NCBI RefSeq assembly: GCF_964355755.1
Contig: NC_092674.1
Location: 317,001-381,000, forward strand
Source of the DNA: Antedon mediterranea
Taxonomy: Eukaryota > Echinodermata > Crinoidea > Comatulida > Antedonidae
DNA length: 64,000 nt
Reading direction: 5' to 3'
Shown here piece after piece: positions 1-11,407 of the stretch. Every line of letters starts with the position of its first letter. Positions within the stretch are counted from its first letter, which is position 1. The notes below the pieces were generated by a model, which saw only the letters and a program-made list of their open reading frames with translations, was not told the DNA's origin and did not search any database. The position numbers and the translations under genes are program-made.

Positions 1-216
1 TCCTTTTTCTAGTATTATCTGTGAGCAAGAGGTTCAATGAACTGTTTCAGAAGACAAACGGTAACTTTGAATTTTCGTAATATTATTCATCTTATGATTA
101 TTATTATATTAAAACAAATCGATCTATAATAATATACCTAATACTGATTATTACAAATACACTGATCCTCTTTCTGTGTTGTCTTACAGGTAGGAATCGG
201 AAGGAGGAGGTTGTTA
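1..216 (+). other. 5' flank or intron of the sialyltransferase gene
   Basis: No coding exon is recognisable here. A plausible 3' splice site (TTGTCTTACAG) ends at about position 189, so the sequence before it may be the end of an intron in the 5' UTR, with the true first exon outside the window. Confidence 0.4.
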
Positions 217-2228
217 ATGTTTTATGTTTCCATTTGTTCACTTGCTTGCTCTACCGTCGTTTGGTTTCTTCATACACCAACCGTTTCTCCAGATTCACCA
301 TTGAAATTAAGTAATCGGTATTACACAATGTTTCATTATTAAGAAAACACGATCTATTCTAATGAGTATAAAAAGATAGGTATTCATTATTTAAAGAACT
401 CTCAACTAATTGACTCTTATTGTATAGGAAATTCGAATACTATCTTGGTGATCTTGTTTCGCCTACGAGTGTGCAACCGTCAGTGTCTATACTCATGTCT
501 ATATCTGTACATTGTACATTGATATTCGTGGTTAATAATTACTGTAAATCCTGTTTTGTTCCATTACCGTAAATTAAAGAAGATTAAATAACTATTTTTA
601 TTTTGTTGACATGTCATAGATATCTTTCACAAGCCACGGCCATACACAATACGTTTGATAAGATAATAAAGAAAGAAAAGACGTCGAAAACAAGATACAG
701 TAAGCTAATTAGTTCATAGATTTTGTATTATTATCATTAAACCACATGGAAAAAAATATAGATGATACGAAAATAGAAATAAATAAGTATATGCCCACTT
801 TGGTCAATAATCACTCAGATTGGAGAAGTCTTGTTAAGTTCGCTAAAGACGTTCAGTGTTCGTGATGGGGATGATTAGATTAGATCAGATTATTCTGATA
901 TTTATTATCGATGTGTTGAAGAACGTAAGACAGTGTGTATAACCGGATTCAATTGCATTTTTTTATTCATAGGTTTGGGAATAATCCAAGACATACTGTG
1001 AAAATGAGCACCTACTTGCATGATGCGTTAGATAACTTTATTAATCAAAGAAACGTCGAAAAAATACAGTAAGATTGTATACAGCTATCAACTATAAATA
1101 CTACACTACTCTTCTTTGATTTTCATTACTTACATTTTGTGCCATTTATTTGTATCATTGTAAAATCAATAATACATTTATTCTAATGTTTATTTTCCAG
1201 GAAAAGTCTTCAGAAAAGAGGAATTACCGTCGAGCGACTTTTGACCGCTCTGAATGGACCTAATTTAAATGTAACAAAAACAATTACGAAATTCAATACT
1301 TGCGCTCTTGTAGGAAGCTCTGGTATACTGAGTAACAGTAGCTGTGGAAATGAAATAAATGCACACGATTTAATAATTCGAGAAAATGGAGCGGAATTGG
1401 ATGGATTCGAAGAAGATGTTGGAGATCGAACAGATATGATGAGTTTCAATACAATGTCATGTATCTATTTAGCACATTGCCTCCGAGAGACTAAAAAACA
1501 GAAAGGAGGGACACCACCGACCTGCTATAAAAGATATATAAATCATGTGAATCAACTTAGGAACGCTATAATACTGTTTCCATTAGTTGGACATATTGAA
1601 AGAGAAGATCGACAAAAACAGGTGGATATATGCTTGGAGATAATTAAAGAAGAACAAGTTCCATTAGATCTGAGAGCTCCAGATTTCAATACAACGCAGT
1701 TTGTCATGGAGTAAAGTAACATTGTTTTATTTAATGCTAATTAATTATCTATTGTTTTATCGGCTTACGTTGATGAGCAACAACATCACTACGGTCCATT
1801 CAACTTTAACAGTATGATTTATATTTATACTAGTATATATTTTAAATTTAAATGAAATATTATTTATTATATCAATACGACAACAATAGAATACTGATAT
1901 TAATAGTCTTTGCACAACTTGTGCAGATTTTGAAATAATATTTCTGTCTATCTTTTTCTTTAGTTTGATGGGACAATCCAGAGAACCTTCAGCTGGTATA
2001 CGTATGTTGGCATTTTCTTTCACATTCTGCCGTCAAATATCACTGTATGGATTTTACCCATTCACAACACTTCCAAACGGAAAGCCAGTCAATTACCATT
2101 ATTTTGATGATGGATTCACTGGTAATGTAATACACAATATGACAGAAGAATTTCAAATCCTTACAAAACTCAATAGTGATCATACAATACGACTTGTTTC
2201 TGACAAATGTACGCGGGAAATGGTCTGA
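217..2228 (+). CDS. Alpha-2,8-sialyltransferase-like protein (ST8Sia type, GT29)
   Basis: Seven-exon model of 378 residues: 217-310, 428-482, 620-699, 819-855, 973-1068, 1201-1710, 1964-2228. All junctions are GT-AG and in phase. The last three exons are secure. Sialyl motif L begins around residue 155 (CALVGSSG, then a Glu/Asp-rich stretch to about 200). Motif S lies at about 299-318 (PSAGIRMLAF), motif III is YHYFDDG (335-341), and motif VS is the His348 to Glu352/353 segment. Motif III followed directly by HNMTEEF is typical of the ST8Sia branch rather than ST3Gal or ST6Gal. The family transfers sialic acid from CMP-sialic acid onto sialylated glycans in the Golgi as type II membrane proteins. 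Cys155 and Cys313 are the expected disulphide pair. The first four small exons, including a short hydrophobic N-terminal anchor, were chosen only by splice sites and phase and are less certain. The paralogue (I to VI) cannot be assigned. Confidence 0.85.
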
Positions 2229-2523
2229 TAATAATGTTTCAACACTACAATCTATATACAAAACTAATTAATTCATTAACTTAAACTATAATGTTAAGAT
2301 TATTCTAATAACACGCAGCCTCATTGTCAATACAAGATTAATATCGAACTTTATACAACTATCATAACATATGCAAGAACGACACGAATCAAAAGTTCTT
2401 GGTGACGTACAGAGTTAGTAGGTTTCACGATGTAGTTTTCGAATACTGTACCTCTATAATAAAAACGTATTTAATCTATATTAATCTCTTTTTGTTTTTA
2501 TATTTTTATCCTGTTTTGTTATT
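2229..2523. other. Convergent 3' region between sialyltransferase and acyltransferase copy 1
   Basis: The stop codons of two convergent genes are only 295 bp apart, so both 3' UTRs must lie here and may overlap. An AATAAA at 2458-2463 on the plus strand is a candidate polyadenylation signal for the sialyltransferase. No further gene is seen. Confidence 0.55.
2458..2463 (+). promoter_or_regulatory. Candidate polyadenylation signal (AATAAA)
   Basis: Canonical hexamer 230 bp downstream of the sialyltransferase stop codon, in sense orientation. AT-rich sequence makes chance occurrence likely, so this is only a candidate. Confidence 0.35.
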
Positions 2524-4236
2524 CTAGTTAACAGCTAAATATTTATTCTCAGAAATTCCAAACTTTGTTTTGTAATCATCAAATAATGTCTGAAGTGCTT
2601 TGCAGTATACGTCGTGTAGGGAGTCTATTGCTTCTTGGCTAGGATTTTCTGTCTTTTCAACATCTATGGGTTTTCCGACTGTGGAAAGAATAAAACGAAT
2701 AATTGATAAGAGTATATAGGCCCTATCGTACGTTGTGATTAAGTCTGCATAGTGTAGACAAAGTGAGTGATTTAGCATCATATAACGAAATTTGTTTGTT
2801 AGAAATATCGATGAGATTATTTTAAGAAATTAAAATGGACGTTAGTTATGTGAAATGAAATGTAAATGAAAATTAAATTTACTTATGAAAACAATAACTA
2901 AATCCAATTTTCCGTTATATGCTACAGTACAATCATTTTTTTATAATTTCATTTTACTTACCCACAGTATTAATTGATTTACGATGTGGTACTATACCGA
3001 ATGTGTAGTTAAATATACCTCTCCCGTAAAATGGAGTTAACGGGTAACCATTGACAACCTTTAGTTTCGTCTGAAGCCATCTGAGCTTCGAACCTTTTGG
3101 ATTCGGCACTTGGTTAAACATGTCTGTCTCACCGAATGAGTAGATTGGAACAAGTTGAGATCTATACAAATAAATGAGTTTGAGCCAAAGCATTCATCTT
3201 TAAAATATTTGTTTATTTTAAAAGCGTATTCCCATTTGCATTATGAAGTTATTATTCTTTGGGAGAAGAGTATTTGAACGTAAAAATGTAATACCGCAAT
3301 TTTAAGTAAGCACAAACAATGATGTGCACGTGATACTTACCCAGTTTCTAGTGCTTTCTTGATAAACCCTTTCCTCGTCTTCAGATGAACTGTGTACTGG
3401 TCAGGGTGTGCTTCTAGCATTTCAATTGCTCCACCTACTACTATGACTACCATGTTGCCTTTACCCTGATCATTAAGTAGGTAGTTCACACTTTCTTTGC
3501 TGACGTCACATGCACCTTCATGTAATACAGACAACTTCATGATTTAATATGAAAGATGTCCGTTTCAGATAGGGCCTAAATACATTTTTTTATAACTAGT
3601 AATAAAATGTGTGTGGAGATTGCAATAAGCCAGACCCTACTTATACATTGTTGCAAATTTCAATTTAAAAAAAAAGAGTTTATTTTGAAAATAATAACAG
3701 GTCTAGAGCTGTGTTTTCTATTTATAGGATTGTATTGTGATTTACCCACCTGATAACATAATATAATCTCTATAGATTGGGAAAAAGAACTGTCCTCTGA
3801 GTGTGAGCAAAGACGATCGTATGCCTGGAAACAATTTCTTAAACCCAGTTGCTTCAGACGCAAAATTCGTAAAAGCACCAACTGCAAATATTCCATGAGG
3901 ATGAAAACCAGCAACGTAATTTTTTGACGGATCAAGATCTTCAGATTTGTGTAATCTCATTGGAAAATAATCGGCAAGCCCTTTGAAAACTGACAAGCTT
4001 CTGAAATAGTCTGAGCGGCGTCCGCCTCGTTGTGGTGTTTGACGATCATACCATGTCCAACTGTAGAGGAGGATAGTTATCCAGTAGTACTTGGTGAATA
4101 ACAGATAAGTGGTTATGATCACGATCGTAGGACCCAATAGTAAGAACTGCATAAACCATATGAACATACAAAATGTCTGGAACCGCCGTTTAAGTGGGAG
4201 TAGAAATGGAGCAAACTCAATTCCAAGAAGTTTCAT
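2524..4236 (-). CDS. DGAT2/MGAT2-family acyltransferase, copy 1
   Basis: Four exons on the minus strand: 4236-3750, 3515-3341, 3161-2962, 2678-2524, giving 338 residues, the usual length for the family (about 334-388). Phases are 1, 2, 1. The N-terminus is strongly hydrophobic (residues 22-60, membrane hairpin). HPHG at 112-115 is the conserved catalytic block, preceded by YFP (90-92); later come VVGGAIE, YSFGETD and RGIFNYTFG. The last block resembles monoacylglycerol acyltransferase 2 more than DGAT2. Such enzymes esterify mono- or diacylglycerol with fatty acyl-CoA at the ER and lipid droplet. The exact acceptor cannot be read from the sequence. A 3' splice site (TTTTGACTTCAG) abuts the ATG, so the 5' UTR is split. 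First of three tandem copies. Confidence 0.9.
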
Positions 4237-5250
4237 CTGAAGTCAAAATAAAAAGTGATCAACGATTGTTTTAAACGGTTAACCATTTCAAACATAGAAA
4301 GCATAGTACGCCGATTTGGATAGATTTATATAATCTTACCTTTAATTTTCACCTAGTTAATTCAATCGTTCAATGGACAGCTCTCATCAACCAATGTCGT
4401 CGTTACACAATCACCCGAATTATCCAAATATCATAGCGTTAACATTGTTTGTATCATGTCTATGTCCTTATCAAGTCATTCATTAGCATGTTGGTATAAG
4501 GGTGAAATAGTCACACCACCCATTGGACTTTGATCGATCAAAGTGACCGCTCTCAAGGTGAATTCAGTCACAGTTAAATGATTTCTAGACATTCATAATC
4601 GGGAACTTTATTATAGATTTTGTTATTGATTCAAATCTGATTATATGTGTGTTGTTAATGTACACTTTTAACAAATTTCTTGTAAAAAAAAAGGGTAAAT
4701 TACTGGCAATCTGGACGCCAGTAAAGCATGATATATATCCAAACAACGATCTTTCACAATCATCTTTCAAATAAAGGTTAATATGAAGGTCATGTTGTTG
4801 AAAATATTATTCGTGATATTGTGTTTGCTCGGTTGATAATGATATCATTTGAAGTTTGTTCAACAAGCGGAGGAAGTAGAGACTGTATAGCAAATACGTT
4901 GGATTCTTTTAAGTTGAAAAAGTTATTCCTACACAATTTATTATTGTCCAGTGACAAACTTAGACCTAAAGAAATAATTTCAGTATGTTTTAAATCAATT
5001 ATTCTTATATCTATATATAGATATATGCAATCAAGATGATTCGAGTACTGTACATTTTATAAGTATGTAACGCCTCCTGCACTTGTACCTATTATGAGCA
5101 CCTTAATTTATTATTATCATTTATAAAATGTCTTTAGAATTTGCAAGAAGAATTTATTCTACGATGATTTTCCCTGAAATATGCGTTTACAAAATACTTC
5201 TAACTACACATGCTTATCATTCAAGTTTGTTTCCAAGTTTTTTTAAGTTG
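4237..5250. other. Intergenic region between acyltransferase copies 1 and 2
   Basis: No exon is recognised. The region must hold the promoter and upstream 5' UTR exon of copy 1 and the 3' UTR of copy 2. A short perfect palindrome (TTTGATCGATCAAA) lies at about 4528-4541; its meaning is unknown. Confidence 0.4.
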
Positions 5251-6837
5251 TTAAGATATTTCTAATTTTTGGTCTTTTGAAACGCCAAATTTGGATTTGT
5301 ATTCATTAAACAGTTTCTCCAGCTGAGTCTTGTATTCCTCATGTAGTTTGCTGATCTCCTTTTCTGTTGGGCAAGGGTTTTGTTTAACTGGAATCGGCTT
5401 TCCAACTGAAACAAGAAGAATAACATTATGAACTGATGCATTACGCTAATATGCTGATAATTAATAAACTTGTTCGTATAAAACAATCACTGAGCTTTTT
5501 TCAAAGATACAATTAATAACTCCAAACGGTACTTAATCACAGATAAGAAAGGTAAATAACAAACAACGTGACCTACCAACAGTGTTAATAGGTCTTCGAT
5601 ACGGAATGATTCCAAACATGTAATTAAATATTCCTCTTCCGTGAAATACAGGTGGTGCAAACCCAAACATGTTTGTTAGAAAACGTTGAAACTTTCGTAA
5701 AAATGAACCTTCTGGATTTTCAACTTGATCATAAACATCAGTTTCCCCAAATGAATACATTGGGACTAGGTGAGCTCTAAGAAAATATACAAGTTCGTGT
5801 TAATTTCATATTCACATAAACAATAGATAAATAATTGTCGTAAAGTATTGCACCGTCGTCGTTTTTCGTAAATTCGTATAGCATGCCGCCGTCGTACTAA
5901 GTTAATAATCAACAATGTCAAGTGGATTCAACAGTTCTTTCACTAAATCATTCCTCGATCGTCATTTCAGAATTATTATAATCATGGAAACTTTAGTGGA
6001 ATTTGAAGATATAAACGGTTTTGCTTACCCATGTACTATTGCCTTTTTCACAAATCCCCTCCGCTTCTCCAAATAAAGTTTGTGAAGATTTGGGCGAGCG
6101 TTAAGAGATTCAATAGCACCACCAATAACTATGACGGCCGCGTTACCTTTTCCGGATTTCCCCAATATGAAGTCGAGGCTTGTGCGACTGACGTCACAAA
6201 TTGCTATATGAATTACAATAAAGCAAATATAATTATTGTGTATCTAAAGTGTATCTCTAATATTGATCTTAACTTCAAATGAACCATTGTGTTGTTTTGT
6301 TAAAAATATAAATTTAATGACAACGTAATCTTTATGAGAATATTGTAGACCTATTACTTACCATGCATAAGTAGCAATTCGCGTATAACGGGGAAATAGA
6401 AGTGGCCTCTCAACGTCAACAAAGTGCGTCTAATACCTGGGAAAAGACCACTGAAATTCGTTCCTTCAGTACCAAAGTGTACCCAAGCACCATGACTCAT
6501 AACACCATGTGGATGAAAGCCCATCAAGTAATTATTATCTATGTCCAATTCCGCCGTCTTATGGAGTTTCATCGGGTAGAAATTCGCCATATAATGCCAC
6601 ATGGGCCATTTCATGACAAACTCCCAGCGTCGCCCACCTTCCATCGATGAATTCCAATCGTAGTACATCCATGAATAATAGAGAGCTGATAACCACCAGT
6701 AGGATGTCCACCAGAGGTAGAACGAGAGAAAAAGGAACCCGAATCCACCAAACAGGAACAGGACACAATAGATTGCAACTACAAACGTTTCTATCCGTCT
6801 GTGTAACGGAATATTAAGAGGTGCAAACGTTTTTCCA
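5251..6837 (-). CDS. DGAT2/MGAT2-family acyltransferase, copy 2 (start codon unresolved)
   Basis: Coding exons on the minus strand: 6837-6362, 6203-6029, 5776-5577, 5405-5251. The last three have exactly the lengths of copy 1 (175, 200, 155 nt) and all splice sites are intact. Motifs HPHG, IGGAIESL, YSFGETD and HGRGIFNYMFG are present, so the enzyme looks functional downstream. The first listed exon is odd: copies 1 and 3 have an ATG right after the 3' splice site, but here the sequence after TTTACAG goes directly into GKTFAP, with the ATG and neighbouring codons missing. Translation must begin in an upstream exon (none found with confidence) or the gene is decaying. An open frame continues upstream through the splice site to an ATG at 7013, but that stretch shows no family similarity and is probably intron. 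Confidence 0.8.
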
Positions 6838-8169
6838 CTGTAAATAAAATACAAATATACATAAATTGCATTTAGTGAAGGATCAGCACGCCTTAATAAT
6901 AGGCCTATACGATACGATATATCAGAAAACAGTGTCGTGTTGAGTGGCAATATGTCGACAGAATTGTAGACGGACGTTGTACGGATTTCTGCCTTAATTG
7001 CATAGAAAAACAAATAATATGGCCCGGTTTATGTTATTTTAAAATAAAGGGATGAAAAGAAAACGAACGTTTGACAGCCATGTAGGCCTGCTTCTTGCTA
7101 AGAATGTAATTGAATAGCAATGTTATTCAGTAGATATAGAACCATTACAAATGTATTACTTTACTTAAACCTCCTATACTTACTTTGTCTTCTTACTTGT
7201 GTTGGAATCCTCCACATTTTCTCCCTCTTTTTCCATGTTTTAACTCTAACAGAAGGTAGGCCTATAATAAATGTGTTTTTCTGTTGGTACTTTGATACGT
7301 GCCTGGCTAGGTCATACTGCCCTTGTAAAACATGACCTCTTATTGTTAAGTTTATCGTGAACGCCGCCCCGTTCAATATTTTATTTAGATAATAAATTTT
7401 GCAATAGGCCTTATGTTCAGTTCTGAAAAACAATGTCTAGACCATTTCCTTTGAATGCTGTAGTTCGTTTATTTCTATGTGCTAAATTGCGCATGGGTGG
7501 TTGGGAACACACTCACTTATTAAAATGTAGGCCTACGGATGTTTTTATTAATGGCTTCTTTAAAAATTGTAAAAAATACAGGCCTATAACAAAAATAATA
7601 AACTGCAAAATTACTCTTCATTCTTGTGTAGAACGAATCACTGTACAAGTTCAAGTGCAGTCAAACACTAATATTTAATTATTAACCTCCTTTAACATTT
7701 AACAATGTTAAATTTTGAGAACCTTCTTTATGTATTGTTGCTGTTAGACATATACAAAACATTACAGGAAATTTTTCTAAAGTGACAAACTCAATATTCA
7801 TGTCTTTGGTTATCAGCTAATTCATATAACATACGTCATGGTACGTAGGCCTACTTGTTGTTGGCCTATTAAAGATTTACTATAGGCTTATATGTAACTG
7901 CTTCAACTTTATATAATTTAAATACCAATATGACATCTATATCGAAAGAAAGATTTAAATCACATAGTCCAGTAACCAACTACCGGTACTCAAGGTGGAC
8001 AACTTTAAGCGTTTTTTTCTCTGAAAAAGATTTACTTTTCCTTTAAAGTACCTATTTCTCAGTTGGAGTTGGACCATATTAGCCACTTTAACGTTCTATT
8101 GACATCTCCAAAACCACGCTCTTCCTCCGCGTAACATCTCACTGGCAACCATTCTTTAGAAAATATTCC
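6838..8169. other. Intergenic region between acyltransferase copies 2 and 3
   Basis: Should contain the promoter and first exon of copy 2 and the 3' UTR of copy 3. Several AGGCCTA-type palindromes occur (about 7080, 7260, 7530, 7850). No further coding sequence is supported. Confidence 0.4.
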
Positions 8170-9761
8170 TTAAGTTAATGTCAAGTGTTTATCTGGATCC
8201 ACACCGTACTTTGTTTTATTCTCCTCAAAGAGTGTTTCCAGTGACTCTACATATTCCTGATGAATACGATCAACTTTCTCCTGCGACGGACTTGTATCTT
8301 TAGATATTGCAATTGGCTTCCCCACTGTGTCAAAGATAAACATTATGCAATCATTTACATTCGTGTTGTATAAGATAATTTGAATTCTTGGCTCCAGTGT
8401 AATGTTGTAGGCCTATTTGGATTATAAAACAACTAAAAAGCAACAGACAGAACTACGCTGATGATGATAATATTTTTAACGAGATTGACGTAACCTTTCA
8501 TCGACTTACCAACAGTATTGATTGGCTTCCTGTATGGGATTATACCCATTGTGTAGTTAAATATTCCACGACCGTGAAATATTGGCGGTGCAAACCCCAA
8601 GATTTTGGTCATCTTTGTTTGGAACCATTTTAAACGAGAACCAGGAGGATTGGGAATTTGCTCATAAATGTCAGTCTCACCAAACGAGTAAACTGGGACA
8701 AGGTGCGCCCTGTTAAAAAAAAAATTAAAAATAAATATAAAAAAAATAAAGGTATAGAGTGGTTTTTAACATATTATATCTTAGTCTGTTGCTGCGCATG
8801 TCATAATTCAGATGAGTACGAAAAAGGGGGATAAATGAAGCAATAAGAAGTAGTGACATCAGAACATACCCGTGAATAATTGCTCTCTTAACAAATCCTT
8901 TTCTTCCTTTTAAATAAAGAGTATGAGAGTTTGGATGTGCCTCAAGTGACTCAATAGCACCACCAACAACTATAATAACAGCATTCCCACTCTCACCACA
9001 CTTTCCCAACGAGTAGTCAACACTTTCACGGTTAACATCACATATTGCTAAAAAAAATATTGAAGAATTATTCATTAATTGTATTACCGACGACATATTA
9101 TAGTACAAAATAATGTATATATTGTTAAAGTTTGTAAGTATTAATTAATGACTGCAGTGAAGTAACCAGAAGTAAACTAAATAGTGGAGGTAAAACATAC
9201 ATAAGAAAATAGGTATCAAGTTCATTGTATTTTGATATTTATTAGAAGTAGTTGTTGTGGTATTTTCTACTCACCAACTGACATAAGATAGTCTCGCCAA
9301 AGAGGGAAGTAAAACTGTTGTGAGAGAATCAGCAAAGTTGGTTTTAAACCTGGAAACTTCTTGCTGAAATCTGTAGCATCTGTACCAAAGCTGATGAACG
9401 CTCCGATTCCCATTACGCCATGAGGATGGAATCCAAACATGTAGTTGTGCTTCAGATCCAAATCCGCCGTTTTATGAAGTCTAGCAGGGAAGTAGTTGGC
9501 CATGTGTCGCCAGAAACGAGACGTCACCATCCATTGACTCCTTCTTCCACCTCGATGTGATGTATGCCAGTCGATGTAAAACCATATATAGGCAAGTATT
9601 GTAACCCAGTAGAAAGAGGTTGTGAGGAGGTATAGTAGAAATAAGAAACAAAACAGACCGCCTACCAGAAATAGTATACACCATTGTGCAACTGCGAATG
9701 TTTCAAGACGTCTGTGAAGAGGAACTACTAAAGGTGCGAACGATATTCCTAAGAATTTCAT
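8170..9761 (-). CDS. DGAT2/MGAT2-family acyltransferase, copy 3
   Basis: Four exons on the minus strand: 9761-9275, 9047-8870, 8709-8510, 8324-8170, for 339 residues. Exon lengths match copy 1 except for one extra codon in exon 2. HPHG is at 112-115, exactly as in copy 1. RGGRR (70-74), ANYFP, VVGGAIESL, YSFGETD, HGRGIFNYTMG and the C-terminal VGKPI segment are all conserved. The N-terminal 60 residues are hydrophobic and should anchor the enzyme in the ER membrane. Expected activity is acyl-CoA-dependent acylation of mono- or diacylglycerol, or possibly a wax alcohol; sequence alone does not decide. The start ATG lies four bases after a 3' splice site (TTTTTTACAG), so there is an upstream non-coding exon. 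It is the most upstream, head-end member of the tandem array. Confidence 0.9.
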
Positions 9762-10040
9762 GATTCTGTAAAAAACAATATAGCTATTTTATTAACAGAT
9801 TTGCAAAACGTTTCCTTAAAAGGCATTTGAAAGATTTCGGTTGTTCGGATAGGACCCTGGATTTTCTAACTCACAATTAAGGTTCACTACCTAAGGAATC
9901 TTAAATTAGTTGACCAGAAATGGAATGAAGAATTTGCTAAATACTAACCACTTTTCATGACAGGTTTTATTGTAAGTAATCAAAGATCAACTCAACGGCG
10001 TAGAATTCTAACCAAACAATACATACAAAACGAACTTATC

Positions 10041-10173
10041 AATATGACAAGGTCACGATTAATACACATGGTACGCAAATTACCATTGGCTCACAGACAA
10101 CTTTTAATCGATATGACAAGGTCACTAATAACACACATGGTACGTAAATCACCATTGGCTCACAGACAACTTC
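10041..10173. repeat. Two-copy tandem duplication, period about 69 bp
   Basis: The segment starting ATATGACAAGGTCAC at about 10042 recurs at about 10111 with a few substitutions, both ending in ATTGGCTCACAGACAACTT. The open frame across it follows from the repeat and shows no known domain. Confidence 0.8.
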
Positions 10174-10284
10174 AGAGATAACAGTCATATGAATTATGGC
10201 CTACATTGTTATTATGAAATAATTTCTACTGCTTGAGTGTTTAAATCTTCAATCTATATTTTAGATTTTTAGCCCCAACAATGA

Positions 10285-10520
10285 ATGGGTCATAAAATGA
10301 TGTGCATTGTGGTAGGCCTACTCATAGGCCTATTATATTTCGTAACCCACACATCCTGTCTGACTGAGAATAGCCTGATGAGAACCAAACATCCCCCGAA
10401 TGTAACAGTGATACTACAGACTGGGTATAACAAGTATAAACAACTCAACATGAATTATTTAGCTGAAGGACGCCAATCACCACTGATCAATAGAAACAAA
10501 ACCGTAGATGAAAACAAACG
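10285..10520 (+). CDS. Possible lone coding exon with a signal peptide or anchor (unrecognised)
   Basis: An open frame of about 78 codons begins with a strongly hydrophobic stretch (MCIVVGLLIGLLYFVT) after MGHKM, like a signal peptide or type II anchor. It is preceded by a 3' splice-like TATATTTTAG and ends at a possible donor (AAACG/GTAGGC). No continuing exon was found before the SOUL gene and no family is recognised. It could be the first coding exon of a skipped gene or a chance frame. Confidence 0.2.
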
Positions 10521-11407
10521 GTAGGCCTACTTACTTTAGTTAATATTCACGTGCAACATTGCCAATTCAACAATAAATTATGATGATAAAGACACAGCTG
10601 AAGGTTCCTACAATCATTGTTTCCTTTAAATCACGGAAGTACATATTACATCAAATTTCGTCATTTGTATTACGGCGTTCTGAATAAAAGATATGTTTGG
10701 TACAGTATAATAATATAGAGTACAATGACATTTAATGATCCAGAAATACGTCGGATGGGTTTGGTGTCTTTTCTATACAATTGTCACATTAGGCCTAGGC
10801 CTATATTTATATAAAGTGAAACTGGATTTTACATTCATTAATTTTGTTTATTCAGTGGAGTGCATGCTATATTCACCCCACATGACAACCAAGGAACTTA
10901 TACACTTTGTTGGCAAGTTTTCTGAAATAAAAAAAAAATAAATACAAAATGTATATAACAGTTTTTTTTATAAAGTTTTTGGAAATCAAATCATCACACA
11001 TTAAACGCAAAAGCGTCACCATGATATGCAAATGTAGTATTTGACCCGCATCTGCATAATATGGACCTATTTGGTGTCGGTTTAATACACGAACAAAGAA
11101 GACCATACATAGGGAATTTCTTTGATGGAGCCGTTCATAAGGTATTTACATTTTGTATTTACTTAACCAGGTACTGAGGTGCAAAGTTTAAACTTTTGCT
11201 ACAGCGATAAGTAAGGTCCACGTAGCAAACTATATTTTACTAGAGATAATGCGATCATCTTTTAGAATGAACCCTGCAGATTAGCTGTTACATAAATCAG
11301 TGACGTGAACATATTACTGATTGCATGCACTGCATAGTACATTATACATTTCACAGTTAAACGTGTTGGTTTTACTTAAGTTGCATTAATCACAGAAAAA
11401 AACAAAA

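Noticed and set aside
1757-2261. Minus-strand frames over the sialyltransferase last exon and intron
   Set aside because: Shadows of the plus-strand gene; the plus strand carries the sialyl motifs.
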